A stretch of 64,000 nucleotides of DNA from Aliiroseovarius zhejiangensis (GTDB taxonomy: Bacteria > Pseudomonadota > Alphaproteobacteria > Rhodobacterales > Rhodobacteraceae): assembly GCF_014656375.1 (NCBI RefSeq), contig NZ_BNCH01000001.1, positions 372,001-436,000 of the forward strand. Reading direction: 5' to 3'. This document shows positions 28,933-38,703 of the stretch, piece after piece. Both the position numbers and the translations under genes were made by a program. Under the pieces are notes generated by a model, which saw only the letters and a list, made by a program, of their open reading frames with translations, did not search any database and had not been told where the DNA came from. Each line of letters opens with the position of its first letter. The stretch's first letter is position 1.

Positions 28933-29514
28933 ATGATCCTGCTGATCGACAATTATGACAGCTTTACCTACAACCTCGTCCACTATTTCGGTGAATTGGG
29001 CGCCGATGTGGTGGTGCGCCGCAACGATGCGTTGAATGTGCAGGAGGCGATGGGCATGGGTGCGGCCGGGATCGTGCTGTCCCCCGGCCCCTGCGATCCG
29101 GCACAGGCCGGGATCTGTCTGCCCCTGACATTGGCCGCCGCCGAAGCGGGTGTGCCGCTGTTTGGCGTCTGTCTTGGTCATCAGGCCATTGGCGAAGCAT
29201 TTGGCGGCAAGGTCGTGCGCGCGCCTGAAATCGTGCACGGCAAGATGGGCGAGATCGTGCATCACGGCAAAGGCGTGTTCGAAGGCCTGCCCTCGCCGCT
29301 TTTGGCCACGCGGTATCATTCGCTGGTGGTGGATCGCGACACCCTGCCCGACTGTCTTGAAATCACCGCCGAGCTGGACAACGGGCTGATCATGGGCCTG
29401 CGCCACAAAGAACTTGAGGTGGAAGGCGTGCAGTTCCACCCCGAAAGCATCCGGTCCGAGCACGGACACGCGATGCTGCAAAACTTCCTGAAGAAAACAA
29501 AGGTGGCGGCATGA
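28933..29514 (+). CDS. trpG: Anthranilate synthase component II (glutamine amidotransferase)
   Basis: 193 aa class I amidotransferase. It supplies ammonia to TrpE for anthranilate synthesis. [18 protein letters not shown] opens it; the nucleophile Cys is in [15 protein letters not shown], and the His-Glu pair in VQFHPESI. It could also serve PabA. trpE is not in this window. The stop overlaps trpD (ATGA). Confidence 0.95.
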   Translation: MILLIDNYDSFTYNLVHYFGELGADVVVRRNDALNVQEAMGMGAAGIVLSPGPCDPAQAGICLPLTLAAAEAGVPLFGVCLGHQAIGEAFGGKVVRAPEIVHGKMGEIVHHGKGVFEGLPSPLLATRYHSLVVDRDTLPDCLEITAELDNGLIMGLRHKELEVEGVQFHPESIRSEHGHAMLQNFLKKTKVAA

Positions 29515-30527
29515 GCGACGCAATGAAACCCCTGATCTTTGCCGCGACCGAAGGCCCGCTGTCCCGCGCTCAGGCCGAAGCTGCCTTCGAAGAACTGTTT
29601 GAAGGCCGTGCCACCCCCGCCCAGATCGGTGCCCTGCTGGCTGCCATGCGGGCGCGTGGGGAAAGCGTCTCGGAATATGCGGCCGCCGCTGCCGTGATGC
29701 GCGCCAAATGCGCCAGGGTGTCCGCGCCGGAAGGCGCGATGGACATTGTCGGCACGGGGGGCGACGGGATGGGCACGCTGAACATCTCGACCGCGACGGC
29801 CTTTGTCGTGGCGGGCGCGGGTGTGACTGTGGCCAAGCATGGCAACCGCAACCTGTCATCCAAATCGGGCGCGGCGGATGCGCTGACCGAAATGGGCGTG
29901 AACGTGATGGTCGGGGCAGATGTGGCAGAACGCGCGATCAACGAGGTCGGGATCGGCTTCATGATGGCCCCCATGCATCACCCGGCGATGAAACATGTCA
30001 TGCCGGTGCGTCAGGAACTGGGGTGCAAGACGATCTTCAACATTCTTGGCCCGCTGACCAACCCGGCAGGGGCCAGGCGCCAATTGACCGGCGCGTTTGC
30101 GTCCGACCTGATCTTCCCGATGGCGGAAACCTTGCAGTCTTTGGGGTCAGAAAAGGCGTGGCTGGTGCACGGGGCGGACGGGATGGACGAAATCTCGATC
30201 ACCGGTGTGACCTCCGTGGCTGCCTTGGAGAACGGCAAAATACATGCGCGCGAAATTCACCCCGAAGATGCGGGTCTGCCCGTGCATCGGCTCGCGTCGA
30301 TCCTTGGGGGCGAGCCCGCCGAAAACGCTGCGGCCTTCCGCGCGCTTCTGGCGGGCGAGGCATCTGCCTATCGCGATGCTGTGCTTCTGAACGCGGCGGC
30401 GGCGCTGGTGATTGCGGACAAGGCGGCAAACCTGAAGGAAGGCGTCGGACTGGCTGCGGAAAGCATCGACAGCGGAGCTGCAAAAGCGAAGATCGACGCC
30501 TTGGCCGCACTGACATCGCCGGCATAG
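29511..30527 (+). CDS. trpD: Anthranilate phosphoribosyltransferase
   Basis: 338 aa. Transfers phosphoribosyl from PRPP to anthranilate, the second tryptophan step. The PRPP-binding [34 protein letters not shown] and [13 protein letters not shown] motifs are intact. It overlaps trpG by four bases and precedes trpC by 36 bp. Confidence 0.97.
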   Translation: MSDAMKPLIFAATEGPLSRAQAEAAFEELFEGRATPAQIGALLAAMRARGESVSEYAAAAAVMRAKCARVSAPEGAMDIVGTGGDGMGTLNISTATAFVVAGAGVTVAKHGNRNLSSKSGAADALTEMGVNVMVGADVAERAINEVGIGFMMAPMHHPAMKHVMPVRQELGCKTIFNILGPLTNPAGARRQLTGAFASDLIFPMAETLQSLGSEKAWLVHGADGMDEISITGVTSVAALENGKIHAREIHPEDAGLPVHRLASILGGEPAENAAAFRALLAGEASAYRDAVLLNAAAALVIADKAANLKEGVGLAAESIDSGAAKAKIDALAALTSPA

Positions 30528-30563
30528 CTTGCCCCTGCCCCCACAAGGAATTAGACCACCCCC

Positions 30564-31364
30564 ATGAGCACCGTTCTGGACAAAATCAAAGCCTACAAAC
30601 TGGATCATGTGGCCGCGTGCAAAACCGCCCGCCCCCTGTCCGAGGTTGAGGCCGCCGCCCGTGAGGCATCCCCCACGCGCGGCTTCGCGCAGGCGCTGAT
30701 GAAGGCTGCAGAAACCGGCTATGGCCTGATCGCCGAGGTCAAGAAGGCCAGCCCGTCGAAGGGGTTGATCCGCGCCGATTTCGACCCGCCCGCGCTTGCC
30801 CGCGCTTATGAGGCGGGCGGTGCGACCTGCCTGTCGGTTCTGACGGACACACCGTCCTTCCAAGGCGCGGATGACTATCTTGTTGCAGCTCGGTCGGCGG
30901 TCCGTCTGCCGGCGCTGCGCAAGGATTTCATGTATGACACTTATCAGGTGGCCGAGGCCCGCGCGCTTGGCGCCGATTGTATCCTGATCATCATGGCATC
31001 GGTCGAGGACGCACAGGCGCAAGAGCTTGAAGAGGCCGCCTTTTCCTGGGGCATGGATGTGCTGATCGAGGTGCATGACGAGGCCGAGCTGGACCGCGCC
31101 CTGGCGCTGAAATCGCCGCTTCTGGGCGTGAACAACCGCAACCTCAAAACCTTCGAAACCACGCTCGACACCACCCGCCGCCTGTCGAAACTGGCCCCCG
31201 CCGACCGCCATCTGGTGTGCGAAAGCGGGCTTTTGACGCCGCAAGATCTGGCCGACATGGCCGAATATGGGGCGCGCAGCTTCCTGATTGGGGAAAGCCT
31301 GATGCGACAGAATGATGTCGAGGCCGCCACCCGCGCACTGCTCGCCAACCCGGTGCCGGCATGA
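30564..31364 (+). CDS. trpC: Indole-3-glycerol phosphate synthase
   Basis: 266 aa single-domain TrpC, not fused to TrpF. It closes the indole ring from Cd[43 protein letters not shown] and [11 protein letters not shown] mark the active site. It overlaps moaC by four bases. Confidence 0.97.
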   Translation: MSTVLDKIKAYKLDHVAACKTARPLSEVEAAAREASPTRGFAQALMKAAETGYGLIAEVKKASPSKGLIRADFDPPALARAYEAGGATCLSVLTDTPSFQGADDYLVAARSAVRLPALRKDFMYDTYQVAEARALGADCILIIMASVEDAQAQELEEAAFSWGMDVLIEVHDEAELDRALALKSPLLGVNNRNLKTFETTLDTTRRLSKLAPADRHLVCESGLLTPQDLADMAEYGARSFLIGESLMRQNDVEAATRALLANPVPA

Positions 31365-31849
31365 GCGACAAATCCCCCCTGACCCATTTTGACGCAGACG
31401 GACAGGCCCATATGGTCGACGTGTCCGACAAAGCCGTGACCGACCGCATCGCCCTGGCCGAAGGGTTCGTCAAGATGACGCCCGAGACACTGGCACTGGT
31501 CATGTCCGGATCGGCCAAGAAAGGCGACGTGCTGGGCGTGGCACGGCTGGCCGGGATCATGGGGGCCAAGCGCACCTCGGACCTGATCCCGTTGTGCCAT
31601 CCGCTGCCCATCACCAAGGTCGCACTTGAACTGACGCCGCAGCCCGACCTGCCCGGCGTCCGCGTCACCGCGACCGTCAAGACCGGTGGACAAACCGGGG
31701 TCGAGATGGAGGCGCTGACCGCTGTCTCGACCGCCTGCCTGACCGTCTATGACATGCTGAAAGCGGCGGAAAAGGGGATGGAGATCACCGGCATCCGCCT
31801 GTTGCGCAAGGAAGGCGGGAAGTCGGGCATATACGAGGCCGACAGATGA
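31361..31849 (+). CDS. moaC: Cyclic pyranopterin monophosphate synthase
   Basis: 162 aa. With MoaA it makes cPMP, the first intermediate of molybdenum cofactor. [30 protein letters not shown] and the C-terminal KSGIYE are characteristic. Coupled to trpC (ATGA) and moeA (ATGA). Confidence 0.97.
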   Translation: MSDKSPLTHFDADGQAHMVDVSDKAVTDRIALAEGFVKMTPETLALVMSGSAKKGDVLGVARLAGIMGAKRTSDLIPLCHPLPITKVALELTPQPDLPGVRVTATVKTGGQTGVEMEALTAVSTACLTVYDMLKAAEKGMEITGIRLLRKEGGKSGIYEADR

Positions 31850-33018
31850 TCACCGTGACCGATGCGCTGGATGCGATCTTCAAGCTGGTCGAACCGCTTG
31901 GCACGGAAGACGTGCCGCTGGCCGACGCTGCGGGGCGCATCCTTGCCCAGCCCGTCACGGCCACCCGCCTGCAACCGCCCTTCGCCGCCTCGGCCATGGA
32001 TGGATATGCTTTGAACGGTGTCGAGGCCGATCCCGAAGCAATGTTTCACGTGATCGGCGAAAGCGCGGCGGGGCATGGGTTCGACGGTCAGGTGGGTCCG
32101 GGGGAATGCGTGCGCATCTTCACCGGCGCGCCAATGCCGGACGGAACCGATCGGGTGATCATTCAGGAAGATGTGGAGCGCAAGGGCGATCTGATCACGC
32201 TGGCGCGCGCGCTGGACAAGGGCCCGCATGTGCGCCCCGCAGGCGCCGATTTCACCCCCGGTGACACAATCCCTGCCCCGCGCATCCTGTCCCCCGCCGA
32301 TCTTGCACTGGCGGCGGCGATGAATGTGCCGGCACTGACGGTTACCCGCAAACCCGTCGTGGCCCTTCTGGCTACCGGGGACGAGTTGGTCATGCCCGGC
32401 GAGATGCCCGGCCCGGACCAGATCATCGCCTCGAACGCTTTTGGGTTGAAAGCCCTGATCGAGGCCAATGGTGGACACGCCCGCATGTTACCCATCGCGC
32501 GCGACAACGCAGCCAGCCTGCGCATGGCGTTCGACCTGGCCTCGGACGCCGATCTGATCGTCACGATCGGGGGGGCGTCGGTGGGCGATCATGACCTTGT
32601 GGGCGACGTGGCCGCCGACATGGGGATGGAACAGAGTTTCTATAAGGTCCTGATGCGCCCCGGAAAGCCGTTGATGGCCGGGCGCCTGGGTGACGCGGTG
32701 ATGATCGGCCTGCCTGGCAACCCCGTCTCGTCGATGGTCTGCGGGCATGTGTTCCTGGTACCTGCGCTGCGGGCGCTTCTGGGTCTGGGCACTGCGGCTG
32801 CACCGCGCAAATCGGCGACCCTGGCCGCGCCCGTCACAGCCAATGGCCCGCGTGAACATTATATGCGCGCCCGAGTTGATGACGACCAGATCACCATCTT
32901 TGACAGCCAGGACAGTGCACTGCTGAGCGTGCTGGCACAGGCCAACGCATTGGCGATCCGCCCTGCCTCTGACCCGGCGCGCGATGCGGGGGCGCAGCTG
33001 GACTATTTGCCGATCTGA
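31846..33018 (+). CDS. moeA: Molybdopterin molybdotransferase
   Basis: 390 aa. Inserts molybdate into adenylylated molybdopterin. [56 protein letters not shown] and [10 protein letters not shown] show a complete MoeA with all domains. It overlaps moaC and ends 156 bp before lexA. Confidence 0.97.
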   Translation: MITVTDALDAIFKLVEPLGTEDVPLADAAGRILAQPVTATRLQPPFAASAMDGYALNGVEADPEAMFHVIGESAAGHGFDGQVGPGECVRIFTGAPMPDGTDRVIIQEDVERKGDLITLARALDKGPHVRPAGADFTPGDTIPAPRILSPADLALAAAMNVPALTVTRKPVVALLATGDELVMPGEMPGPDQIIASNAFGLKALIEANGGHARMLPIARDNAASLRMAFDLASDADLIVTIGGASVGDHDLVGDVAADMGMEQSFYKVLMRPGKPLMAGRLGDAVMIGLPGNPVSSMVCGHVFLVPALRALLGLGTAAAPRKSATLAAPVTANGPREHYMRARVDDDQITIFDSQDSALLSVLAQANALAIRPASDPARDAGAQLDYLPI

Positions 33019-33058
33019 CACGATTTTCTGTGCCCATGTTCCCGCCAGACGTGCGCAG

Positions 33059-33087
33059 TTGACACAAAAAGGGAACAGGGATAGAAC
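33059..33087 (+). promoter_or_regulatory. Predicted lexA promoter
   Basis: TTGACA (33059-33064), a 17-bp spacer and TAGAAC (33082-33087) make a sigma-70-like promoter. The LexA boxes cover the -10 region. Confidence 0.6.
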
Positions 33088-33098
33088 ATTCCTTGAAC
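33073..33098 (+). promoter_or_regulatory. Two overlapping LexA boxes (GAAC-N7-GAAC-N7-GAAC)
   Basis: Three GAAC blocks at 33073, 33084 and 33095 are spaced by exactly seven bases, giving two boxes of the alphaproteobacterial LexA type that share the middle half-site. They overlap the predicted -10, as expected for autorepression of lexA. Confidence 0.85.
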
Positions 33099-33174
33099 GC
33101 CCAGACGCAAGGGCCATCCCGAACCGTCGTCCCAACGACGGCCACGGATTACAAAACGACGGAGGAATGAGCAG

Positions 33175-33873
33175 ATGCTGACCCGCAAGCAGTTGGAACT
33201 TCTGGATTTTATTCACAAACGGATCCAACGCGACGGCGTGCCCCCGTCCTTTGACGAAATGAAAGAGGCGCTGGACCTGCGATCCAAATCCGGCATTCAC
33301 CGGCTGATTACGGCTCTGGAAGAACGCGGCTTCATCCGCCGTCTGGCCCATCGTGCCCGCGCCATCGAAATCGTGAAACTGCCCGAGCCTTTGGAAAACT
33401 CCGGTCGTGCCGGGTTCGAGCCGCGCGTGATTAAGGGCGACCGCCCCGAACAGACGCCACCAAGCGCCATCCCTCTGGAAGGGCTGGGCGTCAGCGACCT
33501 GCCCCTGATGGGGCGCATCGCCGCCGGACAACCGATCGAGGCCATTACAGACGGCGCTCAGCACGTGTCGGTGCCCGAAACCATGCTGGGCACGGGCGGG
33601 CGCCACTATGCGCTTGAGGTCAAAGGCGATTCCATGATCGACGCCGGGATCAACAACGGCGACATCGTGGTCATCCGTGAGACCAGCCAAGCGCAGAATG
33701 GCGACATTGTCGTGGCGCAGGTGGATGGGTATGAGGCGACGTTGAAACGCTTTCGCAAGACCGATGGGATGATCGCGCTGGAAGCGGCCAATCCGGCGTA
33801 TGAAACCCGCTTGCTGCCCGAAGGTCAGGTCAGCGTTCAGGGCAAACTTGTCGGGCTGATCCGCACTTATTGA
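33175..33873 (+). CDS. lexA: LexA repressor
   Basis: 232 aa SOS repressor. The N-terminal winged helix ([17 protein letters not shown]) precedes the S24 autoprotease domain. Self-cleavage site is Ala117-Gly118 (IAAGQP), nucleophile Ser153 (GDSMID), general base Lys191 (TLKRF). RBS GGAGG. DNA damage with RecA triggers cleavage. Expression is likely self-controlled through the tandem boxes upstream. Confidence 0.97.
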   Translation: MLTRKQLELLDFIHKRIQRDGVPPSFDEMKEALDLRSKSGIHRLITALEERGFIRRLAHRARAIEIVKLPEPLENSGRAGFEPRVIKGDRPEQTPPSAIPLEGLGVSDLPLMGRIAAGQPIEAITDGAQHVSVPETMLGTGGRHYALEVKGDSMIDAGINNGDIVVIRETSQAQNGDIVVAQVDGYEATLKRFRKTDGMIALEAANPAYETRLLPEGQVSVQGKLVGLIRTY

Positions 33874-33914
33874 TCCGCCTCATCCGGGCGGGTCAAGGCA
33901 GCTTGCAAACGCAA

Positions 33915-33946
33915 AAGGGACGCGACTGATGCGCGTCCCTTGTCTT
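33915..33946. terminator. Bidirectional terminator between lexA and phaR
   Basis: AAGGGACGCG and CGCGTCCCTT form a perfect 10-bp stem with a 7-base loop. T-rich sequence follows on the plus strand (GTCTTTT) and on the minus strand (TTTTGC). It serves the two converging genes. Confidence 0.8.
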
Positions 33947-33985
33947 TTGCGGCCCGACTCTCGGGCACCAGTCATAGGGCGGGTG

Positions 33986-34555
33986 TCATCCAAGCCCGGA
34001 CAATTTCTTCTGCAAATCTGCCAACTGCTTCTTGATCGCCTCCAACTCGTCCTTGGCACCGCCATCGGACGCCTCTGACGTGTCGTCCTCGTCCTCATCA
34101 GAGGTGGTGCCACCGGGGAACCCGCTCATCATCGCTTTCATGAAGGCTTCCTGCTGCGCGCGCATGGCTTCGAACCCCGGCATCTGCGCCATCGGATTGC
34201 CCATGGCCCCGAAGTTCTCCATCATCTTGGATTGCCCGTCGCGCAGCATCTCGAAGCTGGCGGCCAGAAATTGCGGCACGACACTTTGCGCCTGCGTGGT
34301 GTAAGACCGCACAAGGTCCGTCAGCACATCCACCGGCAACACGCTTTCGCCGCGGCTTTCATGTTCGGCAACAATCTGAAGCAGGTACTGGCGCGTCAGA
34401 TCATCCCCGGACTTCAGGTCGATGATCTGCACCTCGCGTCCATCGCGGATGAACCCGGCGATGTCGTCCAAGGTCACGTAATCTGACGTCTCGGTGTTGT
34501 AAAGCCGCCGACTGGCGTAGCGCTTGATCAGCAGCGGTTCATTTTTCTGAGCCAT
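33986..34555 (-). CDS. phaR: Polyhydroxyalkanoate synthesis repressor
   Basis: 189 aa from the second of two adjacent ATG codons behind GGGGAGG. The PHB/PHA accumulation DNA-binding domain is at the N-terminus (KRYASRRLYNTETSDYVTLDD), followed by a granule-associated middle part and an acidic, coiled-coil tail. PhaR represses phasin and its own gene and lets go when PHA granules form. Half-conserved operator CTGC-N3-GCA lies just upstream, and strong operators stand before phaP. Confidence 0.95.
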   Translation of the reverse strand: MAQKNEPLLIKRYASRRLYNTETSDYVTLDDIAGFIRDGREVQIIDLKSGDDLTRQYLLQIVAEHESRGESVLPVDVLTDLVRSYTTQAQSVVPQFLAASFEMLRDGQSKMMENFGAMGNPMAQMPGFEAMRAQQEAFMKAMMSGFPGGTTSDEDEDDTSEASDGGAKDELEAIKKQLADLQKKLSGLG

Positions 34556-34582
34556 CATACCTCCCCGCAGCATCTAGGGTAT

Positions 34583-34594
34583 GCTGCACTGCAA
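34583..34594. promoter_or_regulatory. Putative PhaR site upstream of phaR
   Basis: CTGC-ACT-GCAA differs from the CTGC-N3-GCAG consensus at the last base. It lies about 30 bp before the phaR start, which would allow autoregulation. Confidence 0.5.
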
Positions 34595-34669
34595 AAGCCT
34601 AACAGCGCACGGCCCAAAGGCAAGTCTTTTGACCAAAAGTTTACGTCACGACCGCTGGCGCACCGGGCA

Positions 34670-34701
34670 ACGAAAAAGGGCGAGCCCAAGGCTCGCCCTT
34701 T
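34670..34701 (-). terminator. Intrinsic terminator of phaP
   Basis: AAAGGGCGAGCC and GGCTCGCCCTTT pair perfectly over 12 bp with a 3-base loop; on the minus strand a run of five T follows, 42 bp after the phaP stop. Confidence 0.9.
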
Positions 34702-34742
34702 CGGAAATTGCCGGGAGGGAGGTTGACCCCGGCGAGATCCGC

Positions 34743-35186
34743 TTACTTCGCAGTCGCTTTTTTGGCGGCTTTCTGAACTTCGTCAGTGGCTTTTTTGACA
34801 GCAGCCTGAGCGTCGTCGCCCATTTCCTTGCCGGCAGCCATCAGCAGCTCAACGGTTTCAGCCTGAACTTTTTTGGCAACTTCAGCGAAAGCAGCCAGGT
34901 TCTCGGCAGCCATTTCAGCCTGAGCCGAAGCGAAATCGCTGACGGCTTTGCCATACTCGGCGGCTTCTTCTTTGGCGGTGGTCACGTCGCCCATTTTGGC
35001 CAGAGTTTCTTTGGTCCATTTGGTCGAAATTTCGGCCGACTGGTCAGCAGCTTGCAGAGCAACTTTCGACAGTTTCTCGCCCAGGGCAGCCTGGTTTTTG
35101 AAAGCGTCTTGAGCAACCGACATGTCAACAGGGAAGTTGCCCAGCATGTCTTGGAACATCTTGGTGAAGTCTTGGGTCTTGGTCAT
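34743..35186 (-). CDS. phaP: Phasin
   Basis: 147 aa from the ATG at 35186 (GGAG nine bases upstream); starts at 35192 and 35201 are possible. Amphipathic, Ala/Lys/Glu-rich helical protein of the phasin_2 type (TKMFQDMLGNFPVDMSVAQ... ending AAKKATAK). It coats PHA granules. Its own terminator and a strong PhaR operator pair upstream suggest high, granule-dependent expression. Confidence 0.9.
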   Translation of the reverse strand: MTKTQDFTKMFQDMLGNFPVDMSVAQDAFKNQAALGEKLSKVALQAADQSAEISTKWTKETLAKMGDVTTAKEEAAEYGKAVSDFASAQAEMAAENLAAFAEVAKKVQAETVELLMAAGKEMGDDAQAAVKKATDEVQKAAKKATAK

Positions 35187-35254
35187 TGTCATATTCTCCA
35201 TGGTTTGGCGCCGGGAGGAGGAGGACGCCTGAATTTGTTATGAGGAGAATATGC

Positions 35255-35298
35255 ATGCTGCGGTGCAGAAAATCAAGTCTTTTTCTGCACTGCAGCAT
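35255..35298. promoter_or_regulatory. Paired PhaR operators upstream of phaP
   Basis: Two perfect CTGC-N3-GCAG sites (35258-35268 and 35285-35295) sit in an 18-bp inverted repeat with 17 matching positions and an 8-bp spacer. The centres are 27 bp apart. They lie about 70-110 bp before the phaP start. Such sites are bound by PhaR in Paracoccus and Rhodobacter. Confidence 0.8.
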
Positions 35299-35321
35299 AA
35301 ACTATTTTAAGTTGTTGAAAA

Positions 35322-37115
35322 TCAAGTGTTTGGCTTGCTTACAACATATGTTCCGGGGGCCGGGGCAAGGGGTTTGTGCGAAGAATCGCCTATTTTTCTT
35401 GCCTCGATCTGCTTCCCGGACCGCTTGGAGAGCCATTGATCCCAGCGCCCCCACCATGACCCTTCGTTGAATGTCGCGCCCTCCATCCAGTCATCGGATG
35501 CCGCTGGCCAGTCATCATTGGTATAGTGGCCGTATTTCTTTTTCGATGGCGGGTTCACAATCCCGGCGATATGGCCGCTTTGCGACACGATGAAGGTTTT
35601 GTCCTTCGATCCCATCTGCCGGATGCCGTCATAGGATGACTTCCAGGCCGCGATATGGTCGGTTTCACAGGCAATGGCACAAAGCGGCACATCGACATCC
35701 TTGATTGACAGATGCTCGTCCAGCAGTTCGAAATCGCCTTTGGCAAAGCGATTGTCCTGGCACAGCCCGCGCAGATATTCGACGGTCATTTTCGCAGGCA
35801 GGTTGGTGCTGTCACCGTTCCAATACAGAAGATCGAACGCCGGCGGGGTCTTGCCCAGCATGTAACTGTTGATCGCGGGGCCATAGATCAGGTCATTGGG
35901 CCGCAGATACGAAAATGTGCGCGACATGAAGAAACTGTCCAGATAACCCTTTTCCTGTACTTCCTCCTCGATCCCGCCCACGAAATCGTCATTCAGGAAA
36001 ACGCCGACTTCGCCCTGATCTTCAAAATCGGTCAGGGTGGTGAAGAACGTGGCCGAGTTGACGGATTTGTCACCGCGCTTCTTCATCAGCGACAGGGTCA
36101 GAGACAATGTGGTGCCGGCGATGCAATACCCGACGACATTGACTTTTGTCTGCTTCGTGATCGCCTTCACCTCGCGCATGGCGGCCAGATAGCCATCTTC
36201 GATGTAATCACCCATCCCGACATCGGCATAAGAGGCATCGGGGTTCACCCAGCTGACCACAAACAGCGTATAGCCCTGATCGACAATCCATTTGATCAGG
36301 CTGTTCTGCTCTTTCAGATCGAGAATATAGAACTTGTTGATCCATGGCGGAAAGATGATCAGCGGTGTGGCATGCACCTTTTCGGTTGTCGCCTCGTACT
36401 GGATCAGCTCCATCATCCTGTTGCGAAAGACGACCTGTCCCGGCGTCGTGGCGATATTGCCGCCCACTTCGAACGCGCTTTCATCCACCAGTTTGACCAG
36501 AAGTTCCCCGTCATTGGCTTCCAGATCAGCGACCAGGTTCTCCAGCCCCTGCACCAACGACTGCCCGTTTGTCTCAACCGCCCGCTCCAACGCGTCAGGA
36601 TTGGTGGCAAGAAAGTTCGTGGGGCTCATCATATCGACGATCTGCTGGGTGAAGAATTCCATCCGCTTGGCTTCGTCAGGATCTAGCCCCTCGACGTCCT
36701 TCAGGGCATTTTCGATCGTCTGGGACGAAATCAGATACTGTTTCTTGACATAGTTGTAATACGGGTGCGTGTCCCACAGCGGATTGGAAAAGCGCCGGTC
36801 TTTCGGGCCGGGATCTTCGGGTGCTGTGAAGTCTCCGCTGGTCAGGGATGCCTGTGCTTCGATGGCGTGTTCCAACGTCTTAGACCAAAACGCGATCTGG
36901 TGTTCGAACATTTTCGACGGGTTGGCCATCATGTCGGCCCAGACCGCTCCCGCCGCCTTGGCATAGAAATCGTGCCCCGGCGCCTGAAGGCTGGGACGCA
37001 CGGGTTTGCGATGGGCCATGATATTGGCCAGCCGCTTCGACAGCTCTTCGATGCGGGCGAGGTTGTTGTTCAGTTCACTCAGTTCCTGGCCTTTGTTAAC
37101 TTGGTCAGTTGTCAT
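35322..37115 (-). CDS. phaC: Class I poly(3-hydroxyalkanoate) synthase
   Basis: 597 aa. Polymerises (R)-3-hydroxyacyl-CoA on the granule surface. The lipase-box-like GYCIAG holds catalytic Cys331. The N-terminal PhaC domain (about 90-265) and the alpha/beta core (PPWINKFYILDL, SWVNPD, FDLLYWNGDSTNLP, SGHIAGIVNPP) are intact. RBS is a run of G with GGGGGA. Divergent from phaZ; same strand as phaP and phaR. Confidence 0.97.
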   Translation of the reverse strand: MTTDQVNKGQELSELNNNLARIEELSKRLANIMAHRKPVRPSLQAPGHDFYAKAAGAVWADMMANPSKMFEHQIAFWSKTLEHAIEAQASLTSGDFTAPEDPGPKDRRFSNPLWDTHPYYNYVKKQYLISSQTIENALKDVEGLDPDEAKRMEFFTQQIVDMMSPTNFLATNPDALERAVETNGQSLVQGLENLVADLEANDGELLVKLVDESAFEVGGNIATTPGQVVFRNRMMELIQYEATTEKVHATPLIIFPPWINKFYILDLKEQNSLIKWIVDQGYTLFVVSWVNPDASYADVGMGDYIEDGYLAAMREVKAITKQTKVNVVGYCIAGTTLSLTLSLMKKRGDKSVNSATFFTTLTDFEDQGEVGVFLNDDFVGGIEEEVQEKGYLDSFFMSRTFSYLRPNDLIYGPAINSYMLGKTPPAFDLLYWNGDSTNLPAKMTVEYLRGLCQDNRFAKGDFELLDEHLSIKDVDVPLCAIACETDHIAAWKSSYDGIRQMGSKDKTFIVSQSGHIAGIVNPPSKKKYGHYTNDDWPAASDDWMEGATFNEGSWWGRWDQWLSKRSGKQIEARKIGDSSHKPLAPAPGTYVVSKPNT

Positions 37116-37147
37116 GAAACAATTTCCCCCCTATGTTTTTTCGCAAG

Positions 37148-37168
37148 TGCAGCATCGAAGAAACTGCA
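37148..37168. promoter_or_regulatory. Possible PhaR-related site between phaC and phaZ
   Basis: TGCAG and CTGCA are 5-bp inverted arms 11 bp apart in the 105-bp region between the divergent phaC and phaZ. They resemble half-sites of the CTGC-N3-GCAG operators. Weak on its own. Confidence 0.35.
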
Positions 37169-37220
37169 TGTGTTATCTGACTATGCAAATGCAAAGCGAC
37201 AAATCAAAGGCTAATATAAA

Positions 37221-38540
37221 ATGCGGTACATGGCGACATACGATCTGATGGAGACACTCCGCAATACGAATCAGTGGCTGGGGGCGACCGCCGCTGCCAT
37301 GGGGTCGTATCCCGCAACAGCCTTGGTCCCGAACCCCTTCTTTCAGCTTATGTCTGCCTGGGGTGAAGTGACCGAGCGCAGTTTTGAACGCATGGTCGCC
37401 AAACCGGACTGGGGTATTCTGAGCGTTGTCGGCGAAGACGGACGCGATCATGTGGTCCAGGTGGAAAAACGAGTCGAGCGTCCTTTCGGCGACCTGATCA
37501 AGTTCAACGTGGCGGGTCGTGCCGAGATGAAGCGCCGCATCCTGCTGGTGGCGCCGATGTCCGGTCACTATGCAACGCTTTTGCGATCGACGGTGGCCAG
37601 CCTTCTGCCCGATGCCGATGTGTATATCACCGACTGGCACAACGCCCGCGACATTCCCGTCAGCAAAGGCAAGTTCGATATCGAGGACTACACGCTCTAT
37701 CTGGTCGATTTCATGCGCTATCTCGGCCCTGACATCAACGTGGTTGCCGTGTGCCAGCCTGCCCCGCTGACACTCGCGGCAACCGCCTATCTGGCCGAGC
37801 TGGATCCCGAAGCACAGCCCCAGACCCTGACCCTGATCGGTGGGCCGATCGACCCCGATGCCGCCGCCACGGACGTGACCGATTTCGGCCGCCGAGTCAC
37901 GATGGGACAGCTGGAAGGCCTTGCCCTGCAACGGGTGGGGTTCAAATACAAGGGCGCCGGGCGCAAGGTCTATCCGGGCCTGATGCAACTGGCCGGGTTC
38001 ATGTCGATGAATGCCGAAACCCACAGCAAGGCGTTTTCCACCCAGATCCTGCGCGTCGCCAAGGACGAAGCGTCGGACAGCGACAAGCACAACCGGTTCT
38101 ATGACGAATATCTTGCCGTGATGGACATGACGGCCGAATTTTATCTGTCCACGGTCGAGCGCGTCTTCAAGAACGGCGAGATCGCTAAGAACGATTTCAT
38201 CGTCGATGGTCACAAGGTCGACATCGGCGCCATCACCGATGTTGCGGTCAAGACCGTCGAAGGCACCAAGGACGACATCACCGCCCCCGGCCAGTGCATC
38301 GCCGCGCTTGACCTTCTGACCGGCTTGCCTGCGGACAAGAAGGCCAGCCACGTCGAAGATGGCGCGGGCCACTACGGTATCTTTGCCGGGAAAAGCTGGC
38401 GCAACAACATCCGCCCGCTGGTCCTGGATTTCATCGACCAGAATGCCGGACGTCACGACCGACAGGCTGCCAAGACGCGTGCCAAGCGGGACGCTGCAAG
38501 GAAGGCGAAGCTGAAGGTCGTGAAGGCCGCCGGGAAATAG
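37221..38540 (+). CDS. phaZ: Intracellular poly(3-hydroxybutyrate) depolymerase
   Basis: 439 aa. Breaks down stored PHB inside the cell. The lipase-box-like VCQPAP carries the Cys nucleophile typical of i-PHB depolymerases of the PhaZ1 type; MSGHYATLLRSTV and DWHNARDIP are family blocks, and EDGAGHYGIFAG holds the catalytic His. A Lys/Ala-rich basic tail ends the protein. Divergent from phaC, so synthesis and breakdown share one control region. Confidence 0.95.
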   Translation: MRYMATYDLMETLRNTNQWLGATAAAMGSYPATALVPNPFFQLMSAWGEVTERSFERMVAKPDWGILSVVGEDGRDHVVQVEKRVERPFGDLIKFNVAGRAEMKRRILLVAPMSGHYATLLRSTVASLLPDADVYITDWHNARDIPVSKGKFDIEDYTLYLVDFMRYLGPDINVVAVCQPAPLTLAATAYLAELDPEAQPQTLTLIGGPIDPDAAATDVTDFGRRVTMGQLEGLALQRVGFKYKGAGRKVYPGLMQLAGFMSMNAETHSKAFSTQILRVAKDEASDSDKHNRFYDEYLAVMDMTAEFYLSTVERVFKNGEIAKNDFIVDGHKVDIGAITDVAVKTVEGTKDDITAPGQCIAALDLLTGLPADKKASHVEDGAGHYGIFAGKSWRNNIRPLVLDFIDQNAGRHDRQAAKTRAKRDAARKAKLKVVKAAGK

Positions 38541-38703
38541 GCTGACACCCCGCATGCATCTACTGCAAGCGGCACCGGCTGATGGCAGGCCGCAAGGTTG
38601 GGTCCTGACGGGTCAGAGGGCGACACAAGGCTTTCGGCGCATGGATGCGTCGATCTGCTCATCGCCCTTGCGAACTCCAACGCGGGCAATCGGGGTCAGC
38701 CGA

